A stretch of DNA of 57,120 bases from contig JACMPM010000069.1 in the NCBI GenBank assembly GCA_014377485.1, positions 1-57,120 of the forward strand, written 5' to 3'. The position numbers and the translations under genes are program-made. The DNA is from Bacteriovorax sp. GTDB lineage: Bacteria > Bdellovibrionota > Bacteriovoracia > Bacteriovoracales > Bacteriovoracaceae. Below, one piece after another: positions 43,131-52,786 of the stretch. The notes beneath the pieces are model-generated. The model made no database searches. It saw only the letters and a program-made list of their open reading frames with translations, and was not told where the DNA came from. The number at the start of each line of letters is the position of its first letter. Within the stretch, counting starts at the first letter, position 1.

Positions 43131-43928
43131 CTATTTTAATTGTAAGCCTGCCTTTCCCAGAAACGTCTTTGTTTGTCCTATTAAATCTTCTAAAGGAATT
43201 CCATAATCCATTAGCTTAATAGGTGATACTGAGATCAAATCATCTTCAATTGCCTGACAATCTGAATCCATGAGATTTTCATATCCCTTATAGACTCCAC
43301 CAATCCAATAATAATTTCTTCCTCGAAAATCAACACGCTCGTCAATATCTTCGGAGTAATTGCGAAAGCCAACTTTAGTGACTTTCACTCCTCTAACAGT
43401 TGTTTCTTCTTTCCATGGCACATTGATATTCATCACTGTCATGGGTGGAATAAATTGCGATATATTTGATTGTACAAGAGTTTTAATAAAATTTGAAGCA
43501 GTATAGTAAAACAAATCATTTTTCTCGGTGATTCTAAAATCCATACAAGAGCTAACAGCAATCGCAGGTATTTTATGAAAAACTGCTTCGCGTGCTGCTG
43601 CAACAGTACCTGAATAAAAAATATCTTGTCCGAGATTTGCTCCGCGATTAATTCCTGAAATTACTAAATCAACTTTCTGATTTTTGTTTTTAAAAATATG
43701 AGCAATGCCCATTAGCGAGCAGTCTGCTGGAAAACCATCACAACCATAAACATTTTCTTCAATTTCTATTAAGCGAAGCGTGTGGTCGAGAGTCAATGTA
43801 TGCCCTGTAGTAGATCGCTCTTGCATAGGTGCAACAACTACAACATTGGCAATTGATGAAAGCGTTTCTTTCAAAATTTTAATTCCTGGAGCGTGAACCC
43901 CGTCATCGTTAGTTATGAGGATATTCAT
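43131..43928 (-). CDS. surE: 5'/3'-nucleotidase SurE
   Basis: The 265-residue product has the metal and phosphate site ILITNDDGVHAPGI, the APMQERSTTGHTLT loop and the SGINRGANLGQDIFYSGTVAAAREA segment. SurE removes phosphate from nucleoside monophosphates, especially under stress. The ATG overlaps the stop of the preceding gene by one base (TAATG), and the M23 gene follows after 36 bases. Confidence 0.95.
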   Translation of the reverse strand: MNILITNDDGVHAPGIKILKETLSSIANVVVVAPMQERSTTGHTLTLDHTLRLIEIEENVYGCDGFPADCSLMGIAHIFKNKNQKVDLVISGINRGANLGQDIFYSGTVAAAREAVFHKIPAIAVSSCMDFRITEKNDLFYYTASNFIKTLVQSNISQFIPPMTVMNINVPWKEETTVRGVKVTKVGFRNYSEDIDERVDFRGRNYYWIGGVYKGYENLMDSDCQAIEDDLISVSPIKLMDYGIPLEDLIGQTKTFLGKAGLQLK

Positions 43929-44605
43929 TATAAATCCTGAAAAAAAAGATTATTTTTTTGTAAAACATCCATTTCACTGCTTAATTTCTTTAGGTCTACA
44001 TTGCGGTAGCAAACTTCAATTTTAGAATTAATAGGGAATGAGAGGAGATTAAATTCAAACAAGTCAAAAAGCGAAGTAAGCAAATTATTATGCCAATCTA
44101 TTTTTAAAAGCATTAAACTGTTTTCACCAAGTCTCGAGTGATATCGAGTATAAAAATTGCTTGCAAAAGTATTTAGTAAATTTGACCTATGAAGTCCTTC
44201 AAAAAATTCAAAATTAAAAATAAATCCTTTAAAGTTTTTACCCATTAATTTAGTGGGATCAGAATCTTTAGTAAAATTAAGCAAATAATTATAAGAAAAA
44301 TCAATTGAATTAATTTCTGAAGACCATTCATCAAACTCAAAATAAACGTTCTTTAAACTATGACCCATTTTTTTTAAGTCCTCTGTAAGTTTAAAAACCA
44401 TTGAATCATTAGATCTAGAAAAGTGTAAAAAAATTCGGTCAGTTGGATCGAGCAAATTTAAAATTTGTTCTAAAAAAACATATTCTTGAATAAAATTAAA
44501 ACTTCTTGGAGAAAAATCAAAACAAAAATCCTTTAATCCCAAGGTCTTTAAATGTTTCAGAGTTCTCTTATCGTAAATTCCATCAATTCTTAACTTTTGT
44601 TCCAT
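43928..44605 (-). CDS. Divergent beta/alpha-barrel protein, TrpF-like
   Basis: The 225-residue protein resembles phosphoribosylanthranilate isomerase only at the start: LRIDGIYDKRTLKHLKTLGL, then CFDFSPRSFNF, which parallels the KxCGi...gFxFxpxSpR pattern of TrpF. The catalytic Cys position is Asp here, so activity as TrpF is doubtful. Repeated strand-helix units in the rest agree with a TIM barrel. It stands next to a TrpG/PabA-like amidotransferase, which makes the resemblance more telling, but no other trp gene is present. The stop overlaps surE by one base. Confidence 0.45.
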   Translation of the reverse strand: MEQKLRIDGIYDKRTLKHLKTLGLKDFCFDFSPRSFNFIQEYVFLEQILNLLDPTDRIFLHFSRSNDSMVFKLTEDLKKMGHSLKNVYFEFDEWSSEINSIDFSYNYLLNFTKDSDPTKLMGKNFKGFIFNFEFFEGLHRSNLLNTFASNFYTRYHSRLGENSLMLLKIDWHNNLLTSLFDLFEFNLLSFPINSKIEVCYRNVDLKKLSSEMDVLQKNNLFFQDL

Positions 44606-44673
44606 ATCTAAATGATAACCTAATTCAACCTTGGAGAGGTCTAAGGGAGTAAATTGCCCAAAAAAACTAAAAG

Positions 44674-45222
44674 TTAATGGATAAAATTAAGTAAGTCCTT
44701 AAAAAAAAGGGGACGATTTTCTGTTCCAATAGATTCTGGATGAAATTGATACGATACTCCCCTTACCCACTGACGTATTTGAATTTCTTTTAAACTTCTT
44801 TGGGACTCAAATACCGCTAAAGAATTATAACGCTGAACTAGAATATTAATATTATCGAAATTAATTTTTACTTGTCCACCATGAGTTGGTCTTTGAGAAG
44901 GCTTTATTGCCAGGCCATCCACTAATCCCAATACCTGATGACCAAGACAAATTCCCATTAAATAAATAAGTGAATTACTTTTAAGTTCTTTAATATTTGA
45001 AAAATATTCACGATACTCTTCGGGGTTTCCAGGTCCAGGTCCAAGGATTACAGCAATTGGTGTTTTAATTTTTTGTAAAAATATCGGAAAAATTTTAACA
45101 GAAAAAAAATCTTGATGTGAAACAACTACTATTTCTTTTTCATACGCATAAAGTTCAGTGGCTATATTAAATGTAAAACTGTCTTCAAAATCGATAATAT
45201 AAATTTTTGTTTTATCTGACAT
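44674..45222 (-). CDS. Class I glutamine amidotransferase (TrpG/PabA-like)
   Basis: The 182-residue product has the amidotransferase triad: Cys in YLMGICLGHQVLG, His and Glu in SYQFHPESI. IYIIDFEDSFTFNIATEL and VILGPGPGNPEEY place it with anthranilate or aminodeoxychorismate synthase subunits. The usual RYHSL is RYNSL. No trpE or pabB gene is beside it, so the partner must be elsewhere. It begins inside the lptD end (11-base overlap). The start could also be the ATG at 45246; neither has a strong ribosome binding site. Confidence 0.82.
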   Translation of the reverse strand: MSDKTKIYIIDFEDSFTFNIATELYAYEKEIVVVSHQDFFSVKIFPIFLQKIKTPIAVILGPGPGNPEEYREYFSNIKELKSNSLIYLMGICLGHQVLGLVDGLAIKPSQRPTHGGQVKINFDNINILVQRYNSLAVFESQRSLKEIQIRQWVRGVSYQFHPESIGTENRPLFFKDLLNFIH

Positions 45223-47587
45223 TGAGTGAGGTGAAGTTATTTTCATTATAATTAATATAGACCAAGAGACCAAATTTTTTCTCAATAAGATCTCGAGCGT
45301 AGTTGAACTCTAACTTCCAACAGTTATTGAGAGGAGAATAAATGAACGAATAATTACTTTGAGTAATATTTTTAGTAATGAGATTATAATCAATCGTATT
45401 TTTAAAAGTGAATAAATCACTGGCACGTAATACTAGATCATATCCAACTAGTTTCGCGATGGGTGTATTTGATGTATTAAAAGAATAATATGTAAATCTC
45501 CCTCCTAAGCTGGCACGATCAAAATTATAGGCAGCTGTAGAGGTTAATTTATGATCATACGTTTTATGAAAATAGAATTCTTGAACACTTAATGTGGTTT
45601 TATCTAAAGTTAAGCCAGTGTTTACGTATAGCCTGGTTAGTCGATCAACGAGCAAATCAGACTTAACGTTCAAATCTAAGCCTTGAGAAAGTTCAAAAAA
45701 AGCAATATTTGCATATTCAAAATTATCTTTTAAATAACGTCCATCAACATACGGATCAAAAATTTTAGCCGATTTTTTTATGAGGCGATTATTCCACTGG
45801 AGTTCAATTGTATTACTTAGAGGAAGGGAGTCTTGAGCTGTAACCTGATTGGTAAGATGCTCCTTAGACCTAATGGCGTCGACATAATCAAATTGACCAT
45901 CATCTATTTCAATTTGATCTCTGAACTTTGAATTACCACTAAATTTTTGGTCAGATAAATAGTAATGTTTAATTTTGTATTCTTGAGAATGTCGAAAACT
46001 GTTATTGGTAATAAACGTAATTGTTTCATCTTTACTATTTTTGATTGCAGGAAGCTCGCCAATGGTAGTTTGAGTTACTTTGCTTTTCAAAGTATCAATA
46101 GTTAAATCTAAAGGTTTTTCTTCAGTAAAAGAAAGTCCAAAAACTCTCTCTAATTCAAGCTTAGCTTCAGTCTCAAAAATTAAGCCTTTTTTAATAAATT
46201 TTTTATCAGACTCAGTTGGGAACGTATAGCTTTGATAATCTAGTTTCAATTGGTGAGAAAAAAAGACAGGTCCAAGATTGCCGAGCTGCCAATTCATATA
46301 TGGTGCAAGATTCAATCTTCTGGCGTTTCTTATTGGTCCAGAGACATCTGCAATATTTTGTTTAAAAATTGTATAATCGGAATTTAATCCAAAAGAAATA
46401 TTTTTGGCAAAAGGATAATTGCTATGAAGAACGCTATAAGGAACCGAAGATAATGTTAACTTCGGCAAAAGTTGAACATAATGATTGTCGAATTGGCGTG
46501 GATCTCCGATTAACATATTTTTGTTATAGTAACCTTCACCTGTTAAAGAAAAAAGAGAACTCCTTGCTTCTAGAAAACCGCCGCCGCCAATTTCAGTCCC
46601 ACGCATTTTATTATTAGTAAAAAAATCAAAATCCCTTGAAGTATCAAGATCAGAAGCATTCGTGAAATAAAAGTGGTTGTTAAAATTATGATTTTGAATT
46701 GAATGAAATTCTAAATCAGAAAAATGACGATAATAATGATCTCCGCTTACCTCACTATTGATTTTGAAAGGTTTATAAACTTTGTCATTAAGCTGCAGTG
46801 AATTTATTTCTAACCAAGTTTTTTCATTAAAATTTTGTCTGTATTGCAACTCTCCTCCCAAACCTCGATTACCGAAGGTAGATGGAGTTAGAGTGGCATC
46901 TTTATAATCATCAATGGCCCAGAAAAAAGGTTGTTGATAACGAAAGCCTTCTTTTGAACTAAAGCCAATCATTGGAAAGAGTAATCCTGATTCACGTCTT
47001 TGCTTAATCGGAAAAACGATATAGGGAAAATACATGGCCACTACACCATTAATCTTAATAAAAGCATGTTTGATTTTTACATAATTTCCGAGTTCAATTG
47101 TTACGTTTTTACCAAAAACACTCCAGGATTCAGGACAATCCCGGCACGTGGTATATTCAGCTTCTTCTGCATAAACAATTTCAGGAGTGGTTTGACGAAT
47201 TTTTTTTCCTGTTACCACAAAATTGTCAGACAATACTCTCGCATTATCTAAATCAATCTCTCTAGTGAGAAAATTATATTTCAGCTTGGTACCATACAAA
47301 GTCATTACCGGAGAGATATAGCGGACATTACCAATTACCTCTGCATCTCCAGTGGTAAAATTAATTTTTGCTTTTTCACCATAAATTGAATTTTTCATAT
47401 GGGTAATTACAACATTACCAATCGCTTCAAATTCATTTTCACTGGATTTTCTAAACGCTTTATCAGATAAAACATTTATTTTTTGACCTAAATTAAACTC
47501 AAAAGTTTCTCGGGCCAATAATGGAGTGGATAGGGATAATAAGTAAAAAAAACTAAGTAAGAGTATGGATGAAACGCTGAACTTCAC
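45212..47587 (-). CDS. lptD: LPS-assembly protein LptD
   Basis: The 791-residue outer-membrane translocon component inserts lipopolysaccharide into the outer leaflet with LptE. From the GTG at 47587 it begins with a clean signal peptide (KFSVSSILLLSFFYLLSLSTPLLA). The N-terminal OstA-type beta-jellyroll (about 25-180: AIGNVVITHMKNSIYGEKAK, AEVIGNVRYISP) precedes a large barrel with the conserved FPIKQRRESGLLFP. The longer frame from 47665 would put 26 residues ahead of the signal peptide, so the GTG is preferred. It overlaps folC by 35 bases and the amidotransferase gene by 11. Confidence 0.93.
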   Translation of the reverse strand: MKFSVSSILLLSFFYLLSLSTPLLARETFEFNLGQKINVLSDKAFRKSSENEFEAIGNVVITHMKNSIYGEKAKINFTTGDAEVIGNVRYISPVMTLYGTKLKYNFLTREIDLDNARVLSDNFVVTGKKIRQTTPEIVYAEEAEYTTCRDCPESWSVFGKNVTIELGNYVKIKHAFIKINGVVAMYFPYIVFPIKQRRESGLLFPMIGFSSKEGFRYQQPFFWAIDDYKDATLTPSTFGNRGLGGELQYRQNFNEKTWLEINSLQLNDKVYKPFKINSEVSGDHYYRHFSDLEFHSIQNHNFNNHFYFTNASDLDTSRDFDFFTNNKMRGTEIGGGGFLEARSSLFSLTGEGYYNKNMLIGDPRQFDNHYVQLLPKLTLSSVPYSVLHSNYPFAKNISFGLNSDYTIFKQNIADVSGPIRNARRLNLAPYMNWQLGNLGPVFFSHQLKLDYQSYTFPTESDKKFIKKGLIFETEAKLELERVFGLSFTEEKPLDLTIDTLKSKVTQTTIGELPAIKNSKDETITFITNNSFRHSQEYKIKHYYLSDQKFSGNSKFRDQIEIDDGQFDYVDAIRSKEHLTNQVTAQDSLPLSNTIELQWNNRLIKKSAKIFDPYVDGRYLKDNFEYANIAFFELSQGLDLNVKSDLLVDRLTRLYVNTGLTLDKTTLSVQEFYFHKTYDHKLTSTAAYNFDRASLGGRFTYYSFNTSNTPIAKLVGYDLVLRASDLFTFKNTIDYNLITKNITQSNYSFIYSPLNNCWKLEFNYARDLIEKKFGLLVYINYNENNFTSLNVR

Positions 47588-48800
47588 CGATAAAATAGTA
47601 AGAGCCGCAGACCAAAATTTTCTGATTTTGTGATTTTTTAAGATCTGTTTTCCAATCTGTGACAAAATCTAACAGTCCTTTGTTAATTTTGTTAAGTTTA
47701 CTTTCGAGTTCGTTTATTGCACTTAATTCCAAGGCCTTTGGATGAATAAAGCTTGTTAGAGAAAGCCTAGTCTTACTACCAAAAAAATCTACAATCGTTT
47801 TAAGCATTATCTCGACTTCGTTTAACGGACGCTTCGAAAAACTTATTAACAATTGAGTAGGTAAAAATGGTGATAATTCAAGTGCAAAAAGCTCAATCAT
47901 CCGTCTTACGCCATCTATATTATGTGCTCCTATAAAGATAAGGGTATTTCCATTAAAAGTCATCTCCTCTCTTCGCCCTTTGAACAATGGAATCTCAATA
48001 TCATAAAGCTTAATTTTTTGAGGCTCTAGAAAACGATAAAGGGCACGCGCCATTTCTTGATTTTCAAAAAAATAATTTCCAGCATTCTCTGCCTGACTGT
48101 CACCTTCAATTGGTCTCCACAAGATGTCATGATTTTCACAATACTTCTTTGTTAACTGATTCAGATAATCTAACTTAAAATTTGTAAAAAGAGGTTTCAA
48201 GGCCCTAGAAACAGCAATTTTTTCGCTTAAGATTAGGTCAAATCTGTTCCCTAAAATCATTTGATGATCTCTCGAAATGGAAGTTATACACATACAGTCA
48301 GCATCAAAATGATTAACGGCATCTAATCTTCCACCGAGCCCCACTTCCAAAATAAGATGATTAAGAGGTTTATTAGAATTCAAACTCCAGCGCAAAAATA
48401 CTAAAAATAAAAACTCGTAAAAAGAAATTAAAAGATTCGAATATTCATTTTTTAAATAGTCGTGGGCTTGATAGATTTCATTAGATAGATCTTCATATGA
48501 GATGTTCCCAGTATTAGAATGGAATCGCTCTCTTAGACTTAAAATATGTGGAGATGTCCATAAAGCAAAGCTAGATCCTGATTGCCCAAAAAAATATGCC
48601 AAAGTATGCGCAGTCTGACCTTTCCCATTAGTTCCGGCCACAATGGCCACTTTCGTATTGGCTTCTTTGAATTTTTTTATATAAGGAGCGTAAACTGGCC
48701 TAGTCCTATCTAAGCCAGGCGTGAAGACTTCCATGCCATAATTTTTTTGGATGAATCCTAAAAGCTCTTTCTCTAATTTTTCACTAAATTCAATTACCAT
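47553..48800 (-). CDS. folC: Bifunctional folylpolyglutamate synthase / dihydrofolate synthase
   Basis: The 415-residue Mur-ligase-like protein adds glutamate to folates. VAIVAGTNGKGQTAHTLAYF is the ATP loop. WTSPHILSLRERF, LILEVGLGGRLDAVN and ITSISRDHQMILGN are family segments. It opens a minus-strand unit with lptD, the amidotransferase, TrpF-like, surE and M23 genes. A small hairpin (GCCAC 48812-48816 / GTGGC 48822-48826) lies just upstream of its ATG. In this part of the chromosome folate (folC, possible PabA, PTPS-III) is a recurring theme. Confidence 0.9.
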   Translation of the reverse strand: MVIEFSEKLEKELLGFIQKNYGMEVFTPGLDRTRPVYAPYIKKFKEANTKVAIVAGTNGKGQTAHTLAYFFGQSGSSFALWTSPHILSLRERFHSNTGNISYEDLSNEIYQAHDYLKNEYSNLLISFYEFLFLVFLRWSLNSNKPLNHLILEVGLGGRLDAVNHFDADCMCITSISRDHQMILGNRFDLILSEKIAVSRALKPLFTNFKLDYLNQLTKKYCENHDILWRPIEGDSQAENAGNYFFENQEMARALYRFLEPQKIKLYDIEIPLFKGRREEMTFNGNTLIFIGAHNIDGVRRMIELFALELSPFLPTQLLISFSKRPLNEVEIMLKTIVDFFGSKTRLSLTSFIHPKALELSAINELESKLNKINKGLLDFVTDWKTDLKKSQNQKILVCGSYYFIGEVQRFIHTLT

Positions 48801-48932
48801 TCATCCATTTGGCCACTTTTCGTGGCAGTTGAAAAGATGATGGTTTCTCATATCCGATAATAATTCTCAATCTTTATTTAATTATGCCGAATAGAAGTCA
48901 AGTTTTCTTAGGTTTTAGTGGAGAATGAGAGG

Positions 48933-50978
48933 ATGAGATTTACAAAATTTATGCCATTAGTTGGGGTCCTGCTCCAATTACTCATTGCCTCGACGAGCTT
49001 TGCAGCTCAAAAATCGAGTTGCGAAAGTGCAAAGGCTGAATTCAAAGACCTTTATATCAAAATACAGCAAAATCTAAACTATGAAGGAAAAGACGCATCT
49101 TTAGTTAAAGGTAAAGTTAAACTTACGGCCCATGATGGAAAAGATTATGAGGGTAAGGTTTTTGAAGAAGCTCTCTTTCATGAGTACCAAAATTCTCTGA
49201 CCAAAGTGGCTAAAGTTTATCAATTTTCAAAAAAGACCGGCAATGATGATTTAAATTCAAATCCAGCTCTAGTTGATTTCTTTAAAGCTATTGATAAAAA
49301 ATTAACATTGGACATAGGAAAGTTCGAAAATCTTCTTAATGAACTTAAAAAAGCGAGTGAATTGAAAAACACCAGCGCAGCCGATAAAAAATTTATTATT
49401 AACGAAAATGATGTTTATCTCTTGAGACAACTCTTAACTCACGCTCAAGATAAAATCTGTGGGATGGACAAATACGCCAAACAATCTAAAAAAGATGCGA
49501 AGTTAGAAAATATAAAAAATGCTCCACTCAATCGTATGTTATATGCACTTCAAAATGGAAACATTTCTGCTGACTCGGATTTACAATTAGTTAATACCAA
49601 AACGGTAACGGAGTCAGCTGTCGCTCAACAGATGCAAAGTCTTCGTGAATGGATGCAAAAACTTAAGAAAGATAATGTTAATTGTTTTAATGCCATTGGA
49701 AAAAATCCTCTAATTGTCCAAAATAATATTCAATCTTGTAATTACAAATTGTTTGTTGATTCTCTTTTTGGTAATTCCAACGATGCAAACCTGAAATCAA
49801 TTCTTAATTTTATCAACGCCAATCAAAAACACGGAAAAGCCACTCCAATGGCAGAGACCGGGATTGATAATTTGAAACTTGAAGCTTATATCGATCAAAC
49901 ATTTAAAAATTTAAATGATAAAATTTCATGTACAGAAATTGGTGATAAATCTAAAAAAGTTTTTATTCGCAATCTTCCTTATATTAATAATAAATTTGAT
50001 TTTTCAAAACTAAAATGCAAAATCGCCGATAAAGAAGTCGATAACAATGCCTGCGCAAGTGGAATTGAACTTGTTTCAGATGATTTAGGACGAGGTCTTG
50101 AAGTCCGTCCTACAGCTGGCAGTAAAGTTTCATCATTTTCTTTTGATGGTGACTCGCCAACTTGCCAAAATATGAAACTTTCAGGAACGACTGCAAGTAC
50201 TCAGGGACACACAGACAGCAGAATCGTATTATCAAATGCACACGCAATTCCACCAACAAAACCAGACGCTGTAAAACCCGATGTTGTTAAACCAGACGCT
50301 GTAAAACCCGATGTTGTTAAACCAGATGTTGTTAAACCAGATGTTGTTAAACCAGATGTTGTTAAACCAGATGTTGTAAAACCTGAAGTCGTTAAGCCCG
50401 ACTTCGTTAAGCCCGCTGCAAAACAATGTGATCAGAAAAAATGCACTAACAAGGATGCCGTTTGGGATGCTTCTCTAATTACAGGACCTCCACAATGGGA
50501 TTCTGTTCTAAATAACTGTTACTCTGCTCCTTTATTGGAAAACGCTAAACGCACAATCCTATGTAGTTTGGCCGGAGAGCTAGCTGCCATTGTGCCAACG
50601 ATAGAATCCGATGCCAGTTGTCTTAAAGTTGATAAAAAATTAGATCCAAATAGTAAACTCTGTGTTGAAGATTTTGCAATCTGCAAACTTAACACTAAAA
50701 AAAGATGGAATGATGGCAAATGCTCTGACGTTGCAACCGCAGAAGAAAAATGTAATGAATTAAGAGATAAAAATGGTGATCTTACGCCAGGAATAATTTA
50801 TTGGGATTCAAAAGAGAATACATGCAAAGATAAGCGTGAAAATAAATCAAGGGAAGTGGTAGATAGTGTACCTGAAGAAAAACCAACCACAACTTACGCA
50901 AATAAACCCGTACCAGGACGATTCACTCCGGTCACGATTCCAACCAGACAAGTTTATATTTTACCAGGTATGCCTTAG
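48933..50978 (+). CDS. Secreted protein with KPDVV tandem repeat
   Basis: The 681-residue product has a signal peptide (MPLVGVLLQLLIASTSFAA). Residues about 25-430 are Lys- and Asn-rich and helical, with several Cys. A ten-unit KPDVV linker (about 443-492) leads to a Cys-rich C-terminal part, about 180 residues, with ten or so Cys that probably form disulfides. GGAG nine bases before ATG 48933 decides the start over the GTG at 48918. I recognise no enzyme family; it is likely an extracellular or envelope protein. The extended Pro/Lys/Asp linker may cross the peptidoglycan. Confidence 0.7.
   Translation: MRFTKFMPLVGVLLQLLIASTSFAAQKSSCESAKAEFKDLYIKIQQNLNYEGKDASLVKGKVKLTAHDGKDYEGKVFEEALFHEYQNSLTKVAKVYQFSKKTGNDDLNSNPALVDFFKAIDKKLTLDIGKFENLLNELKKASELKNTSAADKKFIINENDVYLLRQLLTHAQDKICGMDKYAKQSKKDAKLENIKNAPLNRMLYALQNGNISADSDLQLVNTKTVTESAVAQQMQSLREWMQKLKKDNVNCFNAIGKNPLIVQNNIQSCNYKLFVDSLFGNSNDANLKSILNFINANQKHGKATPMAETGIDNLKLEAYIDQTFKNLNDKISCTEIGDKSKKVFIRNLPYINNKFDFSKLKCKIADKEVDNNACASGIELVSDDLGRGLEVRPTAGSKVSSFSFDGDSPTCQNMKLSGTTASTQGHTDSRIVLSNAHAIPPTKPDAVKPDVVKPDAVKPDVVKPDVVKPDVVKPDVVKPDVVKPEVVKPDFVKPAAKQCDQKKCTNKDAVWDASLITGPPQWDSVLNNCYSAPLLENAKRTILCSLAGELAAIVPTIESDASCLKVDKKLDPNSKLCVEDFAICKLNTKKRWNDGKCSDVATAEEKCNELRDKNGDLTPGIIYWDSKENTCKDKRENKSREVVDSVPEEKPTTTYANKPVPGRFTPVTIPTRQVYILPGMP
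50259..50408 (+). repeat. 15-bp tandem repeat (10 units) coding KPDVV
   Basis: Ten in-frame 15-base units encode KPDAV, KPDVV, KPDAV, five KPDVV, KPEVV and KPDFV, then KPAAK. Units 4-8 are nearly identical at DNA level, so copy number may vary between strains. Confidence 0.95.
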
Positions 50979-50993
50979 CCCCCAAAATTAATT

Positions 50994-51758
50994 TTAAAAA
51001 ACGTAGCTGGTATCGCTCGAACCTAAAATTGTAATTCTTTCATCACCAATGTCTTCAATTTCTTTGAAGAGTTGGTGTTGAAAATTAGGTTTCAAGTGCC
51101 CAAGAAAAATTGGAACATTTTTTGGCATTTTTTTAATTTCTTCTTTCATACTCGCAGGTGTGTGATGTTGACTATCAGTTGCCACTTTAGAAAGTGCATT
51201 AGGAAAACTAACTTCCGAAAAAATCGCTTTTAAATTTTTAATCTGTTTGGCATATTCCCAAATTTTATCTGTCGGCCCTGTATCTTGAGTAAAAACTACC
51301 GAAGTATTTTTCCTTTCAATAATAAATCCAAGTGCACCCACTTGATGATTCACAGGAATCGGAAGAATGCGATAATCACCTAACTCAATCCAGGTCTCTG
51401 GCTTGATATCGTGAAAACGCAAAGTAGGATTTTCTTTATTAGGCAATAAAGTAAAATCCGGCCAAATAATATCATTTAATAAATGTGTTTTAATTGCATC
51501 TTTTATCGGTGCGTTTGCATAAATTTCAAAGGGCTTCCCTTTAATTCCAAAACAATTATCTGCAAGAAATGCTAAATCAGAAATATGATCAAGATGAGCA
51601 TGTGAAATAAGAATATGATCGATATTGGCCTGCTCTTCAATTTGAATTCCTGAAGCAACTGAACCTGCATCGATTAATAGTTTTCCGTCTATCAAGTATG
51701 ATGTAGCCTTATATCCGGGGGAAACTCCACCATGACCACCAATAATACGAACGAGCAT
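50994..51758 (-). CDS. MBL-fold hydrolase, class II cyclic-nucleotide phosphodiesterase-like
   Basis: The 254-residue product has the metallo-beta-lactamase zinc site SHAHLDHISDL, and later His and Asp in PVNHQVGALGF, VVFTQDTGPT, DSQHHTPASMKEE and FLGHLKP. The early GGHGGVSPGYKATSYLIDGKLLIDAG matches class II cAMP phosphodiesterases (yeast PDE1, CpdP) rather than RNase Z. It may break down cAMP, but tRNA-processing relatives are alternatives. It is single, 88 bases before the rsmI stop, with a convergent repeat protein. Confidence 0.75.
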   Translation of the reverse strand: MLVRIIGGHGGVSPGYKATSYLIDGKLLIDAGSVASGIQIEEQANIDHILISHAHLDHISDLAFLADNCFGIKGKPFEIYANAPIKDAIKTHLLNDIIWPDFTLLPNKENPTLRFHDIKPETWIELGDYRILPIPVNHQVGALGFIIERKNTSVVFTQDTGPTDKIWEYAKQIKNLKAIFSEVSFPNALSKVATDSQHHTPASMKEEIKKMPKNVPIFLGHLKPNFQHQLFKEIEDIGDERITILGSSDTSYVF

Positions 51759-51846
51759 AACTCTACCCTGTTTTTTTTAATTCGTTTCTCTTAAACATAT
51801 TTTCGGGGACTAAGCCTCGGAACTTAAAAAAATTCTTAAATAATAT

Positions 51847-52683
51847 CTACACTTTTCCCGAGCGTGAAAGTTGGTCATATATGGTTTTGGTATCAACCCC
51901 AAGAATTTTAGCAAAAATTTTCGCCAATTTCTTAGTACCACCGATGCCTTGTAGATAGTCTTTAACTAATTCTACAACCTCACTATTATTCATTGGGGAA
52001 TGCTTAAGGTTTTCAACATGAAAAAGAGCTACGAATTCTCCTTTATCCACTACGAGTTCCTTCACAACTTGAAGATTATTTTTAGTTACCCGATAAACCG
52101 ACTCATATATTTTGGTTAGCTCTCTCGTGATAATTAATTCTCCATCAGGCATGGCCCCAAAGAATGAATCGACCGTTTCAAAGATACGATGCGGGGATTC
52201 AAAGAAGATATGAGTTCCGGAAATATTACTCAATTCCAAGAAAAAATCTTTTCGTTCATTTTTAGAGCGACTTATAAAACCCCAAAAATGAAATGGTTGT
52301 GGTGGAAGTCCACTTAGTTCAAGAGCAGTTACAACCGACGTCACCCCTGGAATTGTTTTTATTTCGATTCCTTCTTCCCGCATTTTTTTTAAAAGTGGAA
52401 AAGCTGGATCAGAAATCATCGGACTTCCAGCATCAGATACCAAGTAAATGGTGGTGCCGTTTTTAATTTTCTCCGTAATAATTTTTATTTTTCCTTCACT
52501 ATGTTCGTGAAAAGAATCTATAAGTTTGCCCGAAAAATCTATTTCAAGAGCACCCAATAGATTTTTGAAAACTCTGGTATCTTCTGCATAAAAATGCACT
52601 CCGGTCTTCAGAGTTTCTAGTGCTCTTAAGGTGATATCCTTTATATTTCCAATAGGAAGTGTAATCAAAGTTAAAGATGACAA
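51847..52683 (-). CDS. rsmI: 16S rRNA (cytidine-1402-2'-O)-methyltransferase
   Basis: The 278-residue product methylates ribose at C1402 of 16S rRNA. LPIGNIKDITLRALETL and AEDTRVFKNLL correspond to the TPIGNLxD and AEDTR signatures, and VSDAGSPMISDPAF, IPGVTSVVTALELSGLP and ESPHRI are also present. The first Thr of TPIGN is Leu here, a small change. It is divergent from the STAS gene. Confidence 0.93.
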   Translation of the reverse strand: MSSLTLITLPIGNIKDITLRALETLKTGVHFYAEDTRVFKNLLGALEIDFSGKLIDSFHEHSEGKIKIITEKIKNGTTIYLVSDAGSPMISDPAFPLLKKMREEGIEIKTIPGVTSVVTALELSGLPPQPFHFWGFISRSKNERKDFFLELSNISGTHIFFESPHRIFETVDSFFGAMPDGELIITRELTKIYESVYRVTKNNLQVVKELVVDKGEFVALFHVENLKHSPMNNSEVVELVKDYLQGIGGTKKLAKIFAKILGVDTKTIYDQLSRSGKV

Positions 52684-52786
52684 AATTGCTCTCCTAGGGT
52701 CTAGGCAAAATTCGTAACAATACGGAAAAATAGATTCGGTGCTACAATCATTTTAGCACATCTAACCTTTAAAAAGGAACGATCAA

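Noticed and set aside
50259-50408. CRISPR-like appearance of a short tandem repeat
   Set aside because: Units are 15 bases without spacers, in frame inside a coding region; it is a protein repeat.
50232-50426. Minus-strand open frame with repeated NNIWF units
   Set aside because: It is the mirror of the KPDVV repeat on the plus strand; repeats of 15 bases keep other frames open.
51759-51846. Possible terminator between rsmI and the MBL-fold gene
   Set aside because: The CGAGG/CCCCG stem has a mismatch in five pairs and no T-run follows on the minus strand.
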